From the NCBI RefSeq assembly GCF_963662555.1, contig NZ_OY759719.1:640985-704984 (forward strand): a stretch of DNA of 64,000 bases, in the 5' to 3' direction. Below, one piece after another: positions 44,780 to 54,146 of this stretch. Positions within the stretch are counted from its first letter, which is position 1. Every line of letters starts with the position of its first letter. The translations under genes and the position numbers were made by a program. Under the pieces are notes generated by a model that had not been told where the DNA came from, ran no database searches, and saw only the letters and a program-made list of their open reading frames with translations. This stretch comes from Thiomicrorhabdus sp. (GTDB taxonomy: Bacteria > Pseudomonadota > Gammaproteobacteria > Thiomicrospirales > Thiomicrospiraceae).

Positions 44780-45442
44780 GTTTTCTCCTAACTCTAAATT
44801 ATCATACAGATACACTTAATTCACGCATACTCTTATGTAGGAGTAGGTCATGTTGTTTATAAACGTGTAGGAGCTGTATGGATTTTAATATTTGATGTGA
44901 TGTCGAACTTGTTGATACCAACTGAAATTCGTTTTGAAAAACTTCAATGTTCTTTGATATTGGACAAACATTACAGGAAGATTTTTTAAATATCAAGTCT
45001 TATTGTTAAAAAATATTAGAAATAAGTAATGTTTAAATCTTAGTTTCAAGGTGATTTTAAATTTACCAGGCCTGGTAATCCTCTAGAGGGCTATCTCTAT
45101 GAGCATAGAGTAATCCTGTTTTACGAGTGCAGGGTAAAACCAAGTTTAATTTATTATTGAGGGTGCTTTTTAAGTTGTTTTGGCGTGTGAAAGTCACCAA
45201 ACTTAACCTAAATTATCGTACGATATGTGGCATTAATTTTTAATTGATAAACCTTGAGATTTTTAATCATTTTAAGGTTTATTTTCTCATTTTGAGTATT
45301 GCATTTTGTGCTTACAAGACATTATGGCCATAGGAAAGTACAGGCCGGGTATTTTTAAATAGCAATTAATAAATGCCTAGTAAGCCTGATGTTGAGTAAG
45401 AACATTATGTATATGCTTTAAATGACGCACACGGAATTTTTG
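44780..45442. other. Long intergenic region with several inverted repeats
   Basis: About 660 bp between divergent trxA and uvrD, with no convincing gene. At 45063-45078 there is a full palindrome copy; immediately after it come CCTCTAGAGG and CTCTATG-AG-CATAGAG (about 45081-45111), so three hairpin-forming elements lie within 50 bp. The region must also hold the promoters of trxA and uvrD. Confidence 0.5.
45063..45078. repeat. Iterated palindrome copy, 16 bp perfect
   Basis: TTACCAGGCCTGGTAA in the trxA-uvrD intergenic region. Confidence 0.85.
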
Positions 45443-47740
45443 ATGGATATCTCTTTTATATTAAATGACTTAAACGATGCACAGCGTGAAGCCGTGACGG
45501 CAGATGAAACCCATGCGTTAATTTTAGCTGGGGCCGGAAGTGGTAAAACTCGCGTATTGGTGCATCGTATTGCTTGGTTAACCCAGGTTATGGGGCATTC
45601 TCCTTATAATGTGTTGGCCGTGACCTTTACCAATAAAGCCTCAAACGAGATGCGTGGTCGTATAGAAAAGTTGATTGGCCAACAAGCGGCTGGTTTGACT
45701 ATGGGTACGTTTCATGGGATTGCTTATCGGATTCTTCGCCAACATTACCAAGAAGCAGGTTTACCGCAAGATTTTCAAATTTTAGATTCGGATGACCAAA
45801 AACGAGTCATTAAACGTTTGTTAAAAGCGATGGAACTTGATGAAGCTCAGTGGCCTCACAAGCAAATCCAAGCGTTTATTAATGGCGAAAAAGAAGAGGG
45901 CAGACGTCCACATCATATCGATATTGGTCACAATCCATTTGTGGGCAAAATGGTTCAGGTTTATAAAGCTTATGAAGAACAGTGCCAGCGATCAGGGCTG
46001 GTTGATTTTGCCGAACTATTATTAAGAGCTCATGAGTTATGGTTAAAGCAGCCTTCGGTTTTAGCTCACTATCAAGCTCGCTTTAAACATATTTTGGTGG
46101 ATGAGTTTCAAGATACCAATAGTTTGCAATATGCCTGGTTAAGAGTGTTAGCAGGTGGTTCAGGTAAGTTATTTGTGGTGGGTGATGATGACCAATCTAT
46201 TTACGGTTGGCGTGGTGCTAAAGTAGAAAATATTCGCCAGTTTGATGAAGATTTTGCCAATGTAAAAATGGTGCGTTTAGAACAAAACTATCGTTCAACC
46301 GAAACCATTTTGAACGCCGCTAACGGTTTAATTGCCAATAACACTTCACGTATGGGTAAAGAGCTTTGGTCAGCTGGTGAAAAGGGTGAGCTAATTAAAG
46401 TCTATGAAGCCTTTAATGAGATGGACGAAGCTCGTTATGTCTGTAATCAAATTGAACAATGGTGCGAAAATGGCGGTGCTCGAAATGAAGTGGCGATTCT
46501 ATATCGTTCAAATGCCCAGTCGCGAATTTTAGAACAAGCCTTAATGCAAGCACAGATTCCGTATCGTGTTTATGGTGGTTTACGTTTCTATGACCGTGCT
46601 GAAATTAAGGATGTATTGAGCTATTTACGTTTATTGGTTAATCGTGCAGATGATGCGGCTTTTGAACGTGCCTATAACCATCCGCCAAGAGGCATTGGCC
46701 AAAAAACGGCCGATACTATTCGTGAAGTCGCCAAACATAACCAAATCTCTTTGTGGGATGCCGCACAACAATTGGTTGAAAATGGCTTAACCCCGAGAGC
46801 AAAAACCTCAATTGCTAGTTTTTTAGAGTTAATTAACAACTTAGATGAACTCACTCAGCCACTTAATCTTGAAGACCAAATGCTTAAGGTCGTATCGCAA
46901 TCTGGTTTGCAAGCCCATTTTGAAAAAGACCGTACAGAACAAGGTCAAGGCCGTTTAGAAAACATTGACGAACTGATTAACGCCGCTAGTCAGTTTAAGC
47001 AAGCTAATGCACAGCAAAATGCCAATGGAGTTGAAACTGAACAGCAAGCGTTTGCTGGTCAAGCTATTAATCAAGCCGCCAATCAAAATACCGTTGAAGG
47101 GATTGATGAAGATGGCAATACCATTTTATTAACACCAACCTTTGATAATCCTTTATCAGAATTTCTCGCTCAAGCAGCTTTAGAAGCCGGTGAACGTCAG
47201 GCGGACGAATGGGAATCTTCGGTGCAATTAATGACCTTACATGCCGCCAAAGGCTTGGAGTTTCCGTTAGTCTTTATGATTGGGGTTGAAGAGGGGTTAT
47301 TTCCGTCGCAGCAATCGCATGAAGATGCCTCACGCTTAGAGGAAGAACGACGTCTAGCTTATGTCGGTGTCACCCGTGCTGAAAAGCAATTAATGATTAC
47401 CTATGCCACTCGTCGAAGAATTCACGGTAAAGAACTGTTTCCAACACCATCACGTTTTATTAAAGAGATTCCACAAGACTGTATTGAAACGGTGCGACTG
47501 TCAGGTTCAGTAGCTCCTGCGTTTGGTGGTTATTCGCAACAGCCAGCATTTGGATTAACCAGTACGGTAAATGAAACAGGGTTTAATGTTGGCGAAAGAG
47601 TGTTTCATCAAAAATTTGGTGATGGCACGGTGGTCGGAACCGAAGGCAGTGGTGACCATGCACGTATTCAAATCAACTTTACCCACGCAGGCCCAAAGTG
47701 GTTAGTTACCGCTTACGCCAATTTAGAGAAAAAGGGCTAA
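45443..47740 (+). CDS. uvrD: DNA helicase II, UvrD/PcrA family
   Basis: This superfamily 1A 3'-5' helicase acts in mismatch and nucleotide-excision repair. I choose the ATG giving MDISFILNDLNDAQREAVTA, which aligns with the usual UvrD start; a frame start 7 codons upstream is also possible. Walker A is LAGAGSGKTRVLVHR, Walker B is LVDEFQDTNSLQYAW, then GDDDQSIYGWRGA, QNYRST, and MTLHAAKGLEFP (motif V). The C-terminus has a Tudor-like domain (GERVFHQKFGDGTVVG). 765 residues, slightly longer than E. coli UvrD owing to a Gln/Asn-rich insert near 515-570. Confidence 0.94.
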   Translation: MDISFILNDLNDAQREAVTADETHALILAGAGSGKTRVLVHRIAWLTQVMGHSPYNVLAVTFTNKASNEMRGRIEKLIGQQAAGLTMGTFHGIAYRILRQHYQEAGLPQDFQILDSDDQKRVIKRLLKAMELDEAQWPHKQIQAFINGEKEEGRRPHHIDIGHNPFVGKMVQVYKAYEEQCQRSGLVDFAELLLRAHELWLKQPSVLAHYQARFKHILVDEFQDTNSLQYAWLRVLAGGSGKLFVVGDDDQSIYGWRGAKVENIRQFDEDFANVKMVRLEQNYRSTETILNAANGLIANNTSRMGKELWSAGEKGELIKVYEAFNEMDEARYVCNQIEQWCENGGARNEVAILYRSNAQSRILEQALMQAQIPYRVYGGLRFYDRAEIKDVLSYLRLLVNRADDAAFERAYNHPPRGIGQKTADTIREVAKHNQISLWDAAQQLVENGLTPRAKTSIASFLELINNLDELTQPLNLEDQMLKVVSQSGLQAHFEKDRTEQGQGRLENIDELINAASQFKQANAQQNANGVETEQQAFAGQAINQAANQNTVEGIDEDGNTILLTPTFDNPLSEFLAQAALEAGERQADEWESSVQLMTLHAAKGLEFPLVFMIGVEEGLFPSQQSHEDASRLEEERRLAYVGVTRAEKQLMITYATRRRIHGKELFPTPSRFIKEIPQDCIETVRLSGSVAPAFGGYSQQPAFGLTSTVNETGFNVGERVFHQKFGDGTVVGTEGSGDHARIQINFTHAGPKWLVTAYANLEKKG

Positions 47741-47743
47741 ACG

Positions 47744-48385
47744 GTGCCACAATCAGTAGAAAAACCTGTTGATACTAACCTCTTTTTGACGATTGAAAAT
47801 CTAAAAGCGAAAGGCATGTCTGCGGCAATTGATTTGCAATTGAATGCTAAAGATATCTGTATGGTCTCTGGCCCCTCTGGTAGTGGTAAGTCACAGTTTT
47901 TTAAAGCATTGGCTGACTTAATTGAACATTCAGGAAAGGTTCAGTTAGAGCAACAAATTCTAGAACAAACCAGCCCAGAGATTTGGCGTGTTCAAGTTAT
48001 GTATTTTTCCGCAGAAACGGCATGGTGGGATGATGTGGTTGCCACTCATTTTGACACACCGCCAAAAGAGCAGCAGCTTGCAAAAATTGGGCTCGATACC
48101 ATCATGTTAAATGCGAATCCAGATTCACTTTCATCGGGTGAAAAACAACGATTTGCATTGCTCCGTGGACTGCAATATCAACCTAAGGTTTTATTGCTTG
48201 ATGAAATAACCGCAAACTTAGACCCTAGCAGTGAATATCTAGTTGAAACCATGGTTAAAGAGTATGTTCAACAAAACCATGCAATCGCACTGTGGATTAG
48301 TCATGATCCAGAGCAAACTAAGCGAATGGCAACAAAAACGCTGACCTTTACCAAACATGGTTATAGCAGTGAGGACTTAGGGTAA
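47744..48385 (+). CDS. fetA: FetA-like iron/metal export ABC transporter ATPase
   Basis: This 213-residue ABC ATPase has a GTG start. Walker A is SGPSGSGKSQFFKAL, the signature is LSSGEKQRFALLRGL, Walker B is VLLLDEITANLDP, and the switch His is in ISHDPEQ. It is followed after 4 nt by its UPF0014/FetB permease, which identifies it as FetA (YbbL), an exporter that lowers iron stress during oxidative damage. It begins just after uvrD, perhaps in one operon. Confidence 0.88.
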   Translation: MPQSVEKPVDTNLFLTIENLKAKGMSAAIDLQLNAKDICMVSGPSGSGKSQFFKALADLIEHSGKVQLEQQILEQTSPEIWRVQVMYFSAETAWWDDVVATHFDTPPKEQQLAKIGLDTIMLNANPDSLSSGEKQRFALLRGLQYQPKVLLLDEITANLDPSSEYLVETMVKEYVQQNHAIALWISHDPEQTKRMATKTLTFTKHGYSSEDLG

Positions 48386-48389
48386 TTAT

Positions 48390-49181
48390 ATGATTTTAAT
48401 TAGTTATTGGGATCTAGCCAGTCTCTCAGTATTGGTTTTTTTACTGGGTATTTTTCTATGGTTAAACGGCTTTAATAAAGTTAAACAGCTTTGGATTGCT
48501 ACTGCCAGAATGGTTGTGCAATTGCTCTTTATGGGCGTGTGGTTGAGTTATGTATTTTATGCCGACAACCCTATTTGGATTGTTTTAGTAGGCCTGGTTA
48601 TGCTCACGGCCTCGGGCTATGAAATCAGCAAACGTCAGCAATACCGTTTTAAAAAGTTAAATGGTTGGTTAGTTGGTTTTTTAGCTCTTTCAATGACCTC
48701 TTTGGTACTGTTAATCGTTACCTTAACCGTTATTATTCAACCTTCACCTTGGTATGAACCTCAATATGCCATTCCACTTTTAGGTATGCTGCTAGGTAAT
48801 AGCATGACGGCAATAGGCTTGGGAATGGATACCTTAACCCGCAATGCCGTGCAATCTAAAGCCAAAATTGAAGCTCAACTAGCACTGGGCAAAACCGCTA
48901 AACAGTCAATGAACTTTATACGCCAACAGAGTTTGCACTCTGCAATGATCCCAATAATTAATATGTTGGTTGCCGCAGGGATTATCTCCTTACCTGGGAT
49001 GATGACAGGGCAGATTTTAGCCGGAGCAGACCCTATGGAAGCGGTTAAATATCAAATTATGATAATGCTATTAATTGTTACCTCAACGGGGTTTGGAACC
49101 TTGATTGCGGTTAACTTAGCATGTCGTAAATTGTTTGACTCTCGTCAACGATTAACCCTAGATGTATTGCAAAAGCACTAA
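48390..49181 (+). CDS. fetB: FetB-like permease (UPF0014)
   Basis: This 263-residue permease has six or seven predicted helices and the UPF0014 motifs IPLLGMLLGNSMTAIGLGMD and ISLPGMMTGQILAGADP. Partner of the upstream ATPase. An AGGCCTGG half-copy of the chromosome repeat (48590-48597) reads VGLV in a membrane helix. Confidence 0.92.
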   Translation: MILISYWDLASLSVLVFLLGIFLWLNGFNKVKQLWIATARMVVQLLFMGVWLSYVFYADNPIWIVLVGLVMLTASGYEISKRQQYRFKKLNGWLVGFLALSMTSLVLLIVTLTVIIQPSPWYEPQYAIPLLGMLLGNSMTAIGLGMDTLTRNAVQSKAKIEAQLALGKTAKQSMNFIRQQSLHSAMIPIINMLVAAGIISLPGMMTGQILAGADPMEAVKYQIMIMLLIVTSTGFGTLIAVNLACRKLFDSRQRLTLDVLQKH

Positions 49182-49338
49182 TGATTGAATTAGAAATGGA
49201 TCAATCAAAATTAATCTCTAATAAATTGATTTAAAAGAAGAAAAATATCCAATTTCATCCATTTGTAATCTCTTATTTTTTTATTTATGCTAAATTAAAA
49301 GTGAAAGTTATAACTTAACTTAATTTAGGAGAGATAAC

Positions 49339-49791
49339 ATGCCAGCAAGATTAAAAGACCTTGTTTCAGCCGCCAAAGCCAATATTAAAGAAGTAACCAC
49401 TACTGAAGCTAAAGATTTATTTAAATGTGGTGGCTACAAGCCGCTTGATGTGCGTGAAGCGGCTGAATATTTAGACGGTACGATTCCCATGTCAGTGCAT
49501 GTGCCGCGCGGTATGTTAGAACCTATGTGTGACAAATGTTATGAAGGTCATATTGGTGATTTAGCTGACTTAGACCAAGGCTGGGTTGTATTTTGTTTAT
49601 CTGGCGGTCGTGGGGCTTTAGCCGTAGATACCATGAAAAAAATGGGCTACACCAATGTAGTCAACTTAGCTGGCGGCTTTAATGCTTGGAAGCAATGCAA
49701 TGGCGATATTACCGTACCTCCTGTCGATAATGGCTTAATCCGTTTAGACCATCCTTGGAATCCAGGATTTCAAGAAGGTAATGTTTGTTAG
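49339..49791 (+). CDS. Rhodanese-like sulfurtransferase
   Basis: This 150-residue protein contains a single rhodanese domain (about 18-125) with LDVREAAEYLDGTIP and the six-residue active loop CLSGGR following VVF, so the catalytic cysteine is present. Extra cysteines (MCDKCYEG) lie mid-domain, and the C-terminus is EGNVC. It likely carries persulfide sulfur in the cytoplasm, fitting a sulfur-metabolising host. AGGAGAG ribosome-binding site. Followed by a palindrome copy and a small membrane protein gene. Confidence 0.88.
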   Translation: MPARLKDLVSAAKANIKEVTTTEAKDLFKCGGYKPLDVREAAEYLDGTIPMSVHVPRGMLEPMCDKCYEGHIGDLADLDQGWVVFCLSGGRGALAVDTMKKMGYTNVVNLAGGFNAWKQCNGDITVPPVDNGLIRLDHPWNPGFQEGNVC

Positions 49792-49816
49792 TCTATTTTA
49801 ATAGAAAAACAACAAA

Positions 49817-49830
49817 TACCAGGCCTGGTA
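49817..49830. repeat. Iterated palindrome copy, 14 bp perfect
   Basis: TACCAGGCCTGGTA between the rhodanese gene and the 45-aa membrane protein gene. Confidence 0.85.
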
Positions 49831-49875
49831 GAAGTGAATTCTGCTGGGCTTTTTAGTAATTAAAAAGGAGTAAAA

Positions 49876-50013
49876 ATGGGTTGGTCGGCTTGGGCTTTGA
49901 ATAATTTGTGGTTAGTGGCTGGTGGTTCTTTAATAGTAAGTTTGCTACTGCATTTTGTGGTGGTTTGGTTGTTTAAGAATTCTGGAAACAAGTCTGTAAA
50001 AAAAGCCGAGTGA
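49876..50013 (+). CDS. 45-aa single-helix membrane protein
   Basis: A short gene supported by a good AAGGAG ribosome-binding site (49865-49870), an ATG, and a protein that reads as one membrane helix (about 11-33, Leu/Val-rich) with an aromatic N-terminus (MGWSAWALNN) and a Lys-rich tail (KNSGNKSVKKAE). The position just after a rhodanese gene suggests a linked role, perhaps as a small subunit of a membrane complex. Function unknown. Confidence 0.6.
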   Translation: MGWSAWALNNLWLVAGGSLIVSLLLHFVVVWLFKNSGNKSVKKAE

Positions 50014-50095
50014 TGATTCGGGCAATATACCTTTATGAAGGTAGAGCTATTTTAATTCAAAAAGAAATCTACCACACCACGTAATAGGCTATTTT

Positions 50096-51865
50096 TTAAC
50101 CTTTAATTGGGTTTAAATAGCGTTCGCGTTTTTTCGGTTTCAATTTGTCTAACTCCACCAATATTAATGCATCAATACAGTCGTTAAAGTCAGGATCAAT
50201 ACTAAAGTCAATAAAGCGGCAACCTTTATCGTCAGCAACTTCGGCATATTGTTTAAAAAGAGTGGGAACTTTGACGCCTTCTAAATCAAGTAATGCATTG
50301 AGCTTTTTATAACTCTCTTTATAGTCACCACTAAAAATTTCTTGAGCAATCTGTTGATTATTTTGGCCAAGTTTCACTGGACGAATGCCTTTGGCTAAGT
50401 CTTGCTTAGAGCCAAATTGTTGTTCAAAAAAGCCAATAATTAGCTCTTTAGCATTTTGTGGGTAAGCATCACTTAAGGTGACTGGGCCAAATAAATATTT
50501 AATATTTGGGTGTTGTGCCACATAAGCACCAATGCCATACCATAAATAATCTAAACTACGTTTACCCCAGTATTTAGGCTGTACAAAACTTCTGCCAAGC
50601 TCTATTGCGTTGGGCAAATAGTTGTCGATTTCTGGCTTAAGGTGAAATAACGTGCTGGTATATAGACCTTTGTTGCCATGCTGTTCCACTATCTCTTGGC
50701 ACTCTCCAATTCGGTAGGCTCCAACAATTTCCAGATCTTCATTGTCCCAAAGTATTAAATGACGATATCGTACATCATATAAATCAAGGTCAATCGCACC
50801 ACCAGTCCCTTCTTCAACCGTTCTGAAAGTGAGTTCTCGTAAGCGACCAATTTCGTGCATAACAGGGGAATCGTCTTCAAAGTCATAGAGATAGATTTTT
50901 TTACCGTCTTGAGTTTGTCCAAGTAAAGGTGATTTTTTTAAGGCTTTTTTTAAAGCCTGTCTATCAACAGGGTGAGCAACAGTTTCAATGGTTTTAAAAT
51001 AGGTTTGCTTGCCCTTTTTAACCTGTTTGTTCTCTTTATCTAATAGGTAGAGATGTTTGCGAAACTGATTGGCCAACTGTTTGGTTGGTAGTTCGCTATT
51101 TTCTATAGATTTCCAAGGGATTTGTTTGCCTACAAAAAATTGAATTTCTTGATAATTTTTATTAAACATCTCTTTGACTAACATCAAAGTACCAAGTGGT
51201 TTATACAAAGTGGAAAGTGCATAAAAAAGCGATGAGTTTTTAGCATCGATGTAGATAGGTTGAATAGGGGCTTTGGTGATTTTAGCAAGTTTTAAAAAGC
51301 CGCTTTTCCATTTGCCGTCACGTACCCCATTAGGGCGAATTCGAGAGACTTCTCCAGCGGGAAATATAATCACCGCCTGTTCATTTTCTAGCGCGTTAAC
51401 CATCGCTTTAAATTGCTGCTTATGAGACGGTTTGCCACTGATATTATCAATGCCTAAAAATAGCGATTTTAGAGGTTCAATATGGTTAAGTAAATCGCTA
51501 GCGACAATCTGCACATCGGGTCGAATAGAGCGTACCATTTTTAATAGAGCTAAACCGTCTAAAGAGCCTATTGGATGGTTTGCAACCATAATCACTCGGC
51601 CGTTGGCGGGAATACGATGTGTGGCCTTAGAGCTGATTTTATAACTAAAGTTAAAGTGGTCTAATACCGCATTTAAAAAAGCAAAACCTTTAAGGTGTTG
51701 ATTTGTATCAATGAATTGGTTTATCTCATCTTCATGGGTAAGAGCTTTAATTAAACTAATAGCAAGTTTGCCAGTTTTTTTAGTTTGTAAATCAGGAAAC
51801 TTTTCAGCAATAGCCGCTTCAATATTTAGCATATTTGGGTATGTCTCAAGGTTAGAAAAAGTCAT
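50096..51865 (-). CDS. OlsF-like bifunctional acyltransferase (ornithine lipid synthesis, tentative)
   Basis: This 589-residue protein joins two enzymes. The N-terminal part (about 60-290) is a PlsC/LPLAT-type acyltransferase with VANHPIGSLDGL (HxxxxD) and IIFPAGEVSRI. The C-terminal part (about 310-560) is a GNAT-like OlsB/hemolysin-type N-acyltransferase with VGAYRIGECQEIV, ELGRSFVQPKYWGKRSLDYLW and LFGPVTLS. This order is that of OlsF from Serratia-type bacteria, which makes ornithine lipids without phosphate. An ACCTGGCCAGGT palindrome (51877-51888) lies just upstream of the start. The assignment as OlsF rests on domain order only. Confidence 0.72.
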   Translation of the reverse strand: MTFSNLETYPNMLNIEAAIAEKFPDLQTKKTGKLAISLIKALTHEDEINQFIDTNQHLKGFAFLNAVLDHFNFSYKISSKATHRIPANGRVIMVANHPIGSLDGLALLKMVRSIRPDVQIVASDLLNHIEPLKSLFLGIDNISGKPSHKQQFKAMVNALENEQAVIIFPAGEVSRIRPNGVRDGKWKSGFLKLAKITKAPIQPIYIDAKNSSLFYALSTLYKPLGTLMLVKEMFNKNYQEIQFFVGKQIPWKSIENSELPTKQLANQFRKHLYLLDKENKQVKKGKQTYFKTIETVAHPVDRQALKKALKKSPLLGQTQDGKKIYLYDFEDDSPVMHEIGRLRELTFRTVEEGTGGAIDLDLYDVRYRHLILWDNEDLEIVGAYRIGECQEIVEQHGNKGLYTSTLFHLKPEIDNYLPNAIELGRSFVQPKYWGKRSLDYLWYGIGAYVAQHPNIKYLFGPVTLSDAYPQNAKELIIGFFEQQFGSKQDLAKGIRPVKLGQNNQQIAQEIFSGDYKESYKKLNALLDLEGVKVPTLFKQYAEVADDKGCRFIDFSIDPDFNDCIDALILVELDKLKPKKRERYLNPIKG

Positions 51866-52279
51866 AAAGCATTATTACCTGGCCAGGTGTTTTTTAGATG
51901 ACGAGTAAATGAAGAATTAATGATAAATAGATGACGAATCAGTGGTAAATAGGAGGTAAATAGGTGATAGGTAGTTGATTGATGCAGAATCAAGCTGTGA
52001 CAAAGTGACACTCGCCTTTTATGTTACAAAAAATCATAAAAACTGTTGGGGATATTAATAGAAATATTGCTAATTAAATCAAAATAGAATTGTGAGGGAA
52101 TTTTACTAAAGGTATGATAAAAGTAATATTTTAATAACCCGTTGATTTTTGTTCACTATATGGTGGTTGAATTAAAGATAACGTGGATAACTGCAGTGAT
52201 TTTATTATGTCTTTCTCCATGAGCTCTTCAATCATTTTTTTAAATACGTAATACGTTATTTTTTGCCATTCTCAACTAT
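51866..52279. other. Intergenic region upstream of the OlsF-like gene
   Basis: AT-rich, about 410 bp. It contains the ACCTGGCCAGGT palindrome and a stretch (about 51890-51975) of imperfect GATGA/GGTAAATAG repeats. No gene is recognisable; the right-hand part may be the decayed 5' portion of the EAL gene remnant that follows. Confidence 0.4.
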
Positions 52280-52555
52280 TATGTTTGAAGACTCAGAAGA
52301 TATTATTTTGCAGATATTACTTTGCTTGAAGGGTTAATTGGTCTAACTAAATTATTACACAGGCATGTTATAGCAGAAGGTATTGAAACAGAGCGTCATG
52401 GAACTATGTTAATTGAGCTAGGTTGCACCTATGGCCAAGGCTACTTTATAGCCAAACCGATGACTAATGAAAAGGTTCCTGAGTGGCTTAAGCAATGGAA
52501 AAGGCCAAAAAGCTGGGTAGAACAATTAAGTTTTGCTGAGCAAGAAGTCATTTAA
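52280..52555 (+). pseudogene. C-terminal remnant of a GGDEF/EAL-type phosphodiesterase
   Basis: About 77 codons match the end of an EAL domain: LLEGLIGLTKLLHRHVIAEGIETERHG, then LGCTYGQGYFIAKPM and PEWLKQW. Directly upstream, the preceding EAL segment can still be read but in another frame (MFEDSEDIIL), indicating a frameshift. No start codon or complete domain remains. A decayed c-di-GMP signalling gene is the simplest reading. Confidence 0.7.
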
Positions 52556-52627
52556 AAAATATATTTAAAGAATAAAATTTGCCAGCCAATAGAAAGCTTT
52601 GAGCAAACCTATTTGCAGTAATCTTAA

Positions 52628-54007
52628 ATGAGAAGACCACACTATATGTCTAGACTTAACCAATCTTTTTCAGCCTTATTATCACCTGTTTTAATATTCA
52701 CTATTTTTTCTTTTGTTAGTCTGTTTTTTGGCAATAGTGCGCTTGCTCAAGAACGCGAATTAAATATTGGCGATACCTCTCTAACCATTCAAATCATATC
52801 ACCAGGCGAAGACTCTAAAAAGAACATTAAGTTGATTAGTCAACCTGCTTCAAAAGAATTACGCCCAATCGCTCGAATTATTTGGTTACCTTCTGAATAT
52901 GGTGTTTTACCGCAAGAAAAAGCATTGGCTGAACAACTTGCAAAGCAAGGTTTTGAATCATGGTTTGTAGATTATTATGAGGCGATGTTTTTATCGCCAA
53001 CACCAAGTGCTGTTGATAAAGTTAACCCAGAGTGGACGGCTACCCTTATTAAAGAAGCACAGAAACAGAGTAATCAACAAAATGTACCGCTGTGGATTAT
53101 TGCTCCCAATAAAGCGGCACAAATCGCAGTTAAAGGATTGCAAAAGATATTTACCAGGCCTGGTAAAAATATGGGGTTGGTATTGATAAACCCAAATCTA
53201 TATATTCAAACCCCTTTGCCTGGTTTGACTGCCAAATATTGGCCAGAGGCTAGCAATATCAATCTACCTATAACCGTGATTCAATCAGAACTATCACCAT
53301 GGAAGTTAAATATTGCTGAATTGAACCAGCATTTGAGTCAAGCGGGAAGCGATGTTTTTACCCAATTGATTACAGACGTAAGAGACCGTTTTTACTTTAG
53401 GCCAGATGCTTTGCCTATTGAGCAAGCTAAAACGCTAAAACTTGCAGGTAATATTATGCAAGCGATGAGGTTGCAATTGCCATATATGCAACAACAACGA
53501 AGTGTTAAAGCTCTTCTGACTCAAAAAACAATGCAGGCAATTCAAAGTAACGTTAAGCACCAAAATACAACTGAGCTAAATCAGTACAAAGGGGCACAGG
53601 GTTTGCCGTTAGTTTTGAATGATATACAAGGCCATTTGCATAATCTAGCGGATTACAAAGGTAAGGTTGTTTTACTGAATTTTTGGGCTAGTTGGTGCCC
53701 GCCATGTGTACATGAGATGCCGTCAATGGCCCGTTTAAAAACCCATTTTAAAAATGAGCCATTTGAAATTTTAGCCGCTAACTTAGGCGAAGAACCTCAA
53801 CAAGTAAAACTCTTTTTAGAACAACACCCCGTTAATTTCCCTGTTTTGTTCGATAAGGGGTCTCAAGCGGCTAAGGAGTGGAAAGTCTTTGCATACCCGA
53901 GCAGTTATTTGATTGATAAAGAGGGTAAAGTTCGTTTTGCTTTGTTTGGTGGAACAGAATGGGATAATAAAGAACATATTGATAAAATCAATTTGTTGTT
54001 ACAATAA
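52628..54007 (+). CDS. Periplasmic fusion: alpha/beta-hydrolase-like domain plus TlpA-type thioredoxin
   Basis: This 459-residue protein has a signal peptide (cleavage near SALAQ, about residue 40). Then comes a domain of about 270 residues with the spacing of an alpha/beta hydrolase (RIIWLPSEYGVLP, LAKQGFESWFVDY, WIIAPNKAAQIAVKGL in place of a classic GxSxG nucleophile, so it may be inactive). The C-terminal TlpA/ResA-like domain (about 315-459) has LNFWASWCPPCVHEMP and a cis-proline FAYPSSYLI. A full palindrome copy (53150-53167) reads FTRPGK in the first domain. It likely reduces periplasmic disulfides, perhaps for cytochrome or cofactor maturation. Confidence 0.78.
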   Translation: MRRPHYMSRLNQSFSALLSPVLIFTIFSFVSLFFGNSALAQERELNIGDTSLTIQIISPGEDSKKNIKLISQPASKELRPIARIIWLPSEYGVLPQEKALAEQLAKQGFESWFVDYYEAMFLSPTPSAVDKVNPEWTATLIKEAQKQSNQQNVPLWIIAPNKAAQIAVKGLQKIFTRPGKNMGLVLINPNLYIQTPLPGLTAKYWPEASNINLPITVIQSELSPWKLNIAELNQHLSQAGSDVFTQLITDVRDRFYFRPDALPIEQAKTLKLAGNIMQAMRLQLPYMQQQRSVKALLTQKTMQAIQSNVKHQNTTELNQYKGAQGLPLVLNDIQGHLHNLADYKGKVVLLNFWASWCPPCVHEMPSMARLKTHFKNEPFEILAANLGEEPQQVKLFLEQHPVNFPVLFDKGSQAAKEWKVFAYPSSYLIDKEGKVRFALFGGTEWDNKEHIDKINLLLQ

Positions 54008-54146
54008 CTTAAGTAATAAAGAAATATACCTATTTACCTAATTGTTGAATGTTGGTTAAATAAACTTAATGTATGAATTTAGATTGTTATTGCAATCAAT
54101 TGCATTAACCATTAATCAAAAATAATGAAATTTAGCAGAGTGTTTA

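Noticed and set aside
44802..44996. Minus-strand reading frame of 64 codons upstream of trxA
   Set aside because: No ribosome-binding site, no recognisable domain, and it covers the expected trxA promoter region.
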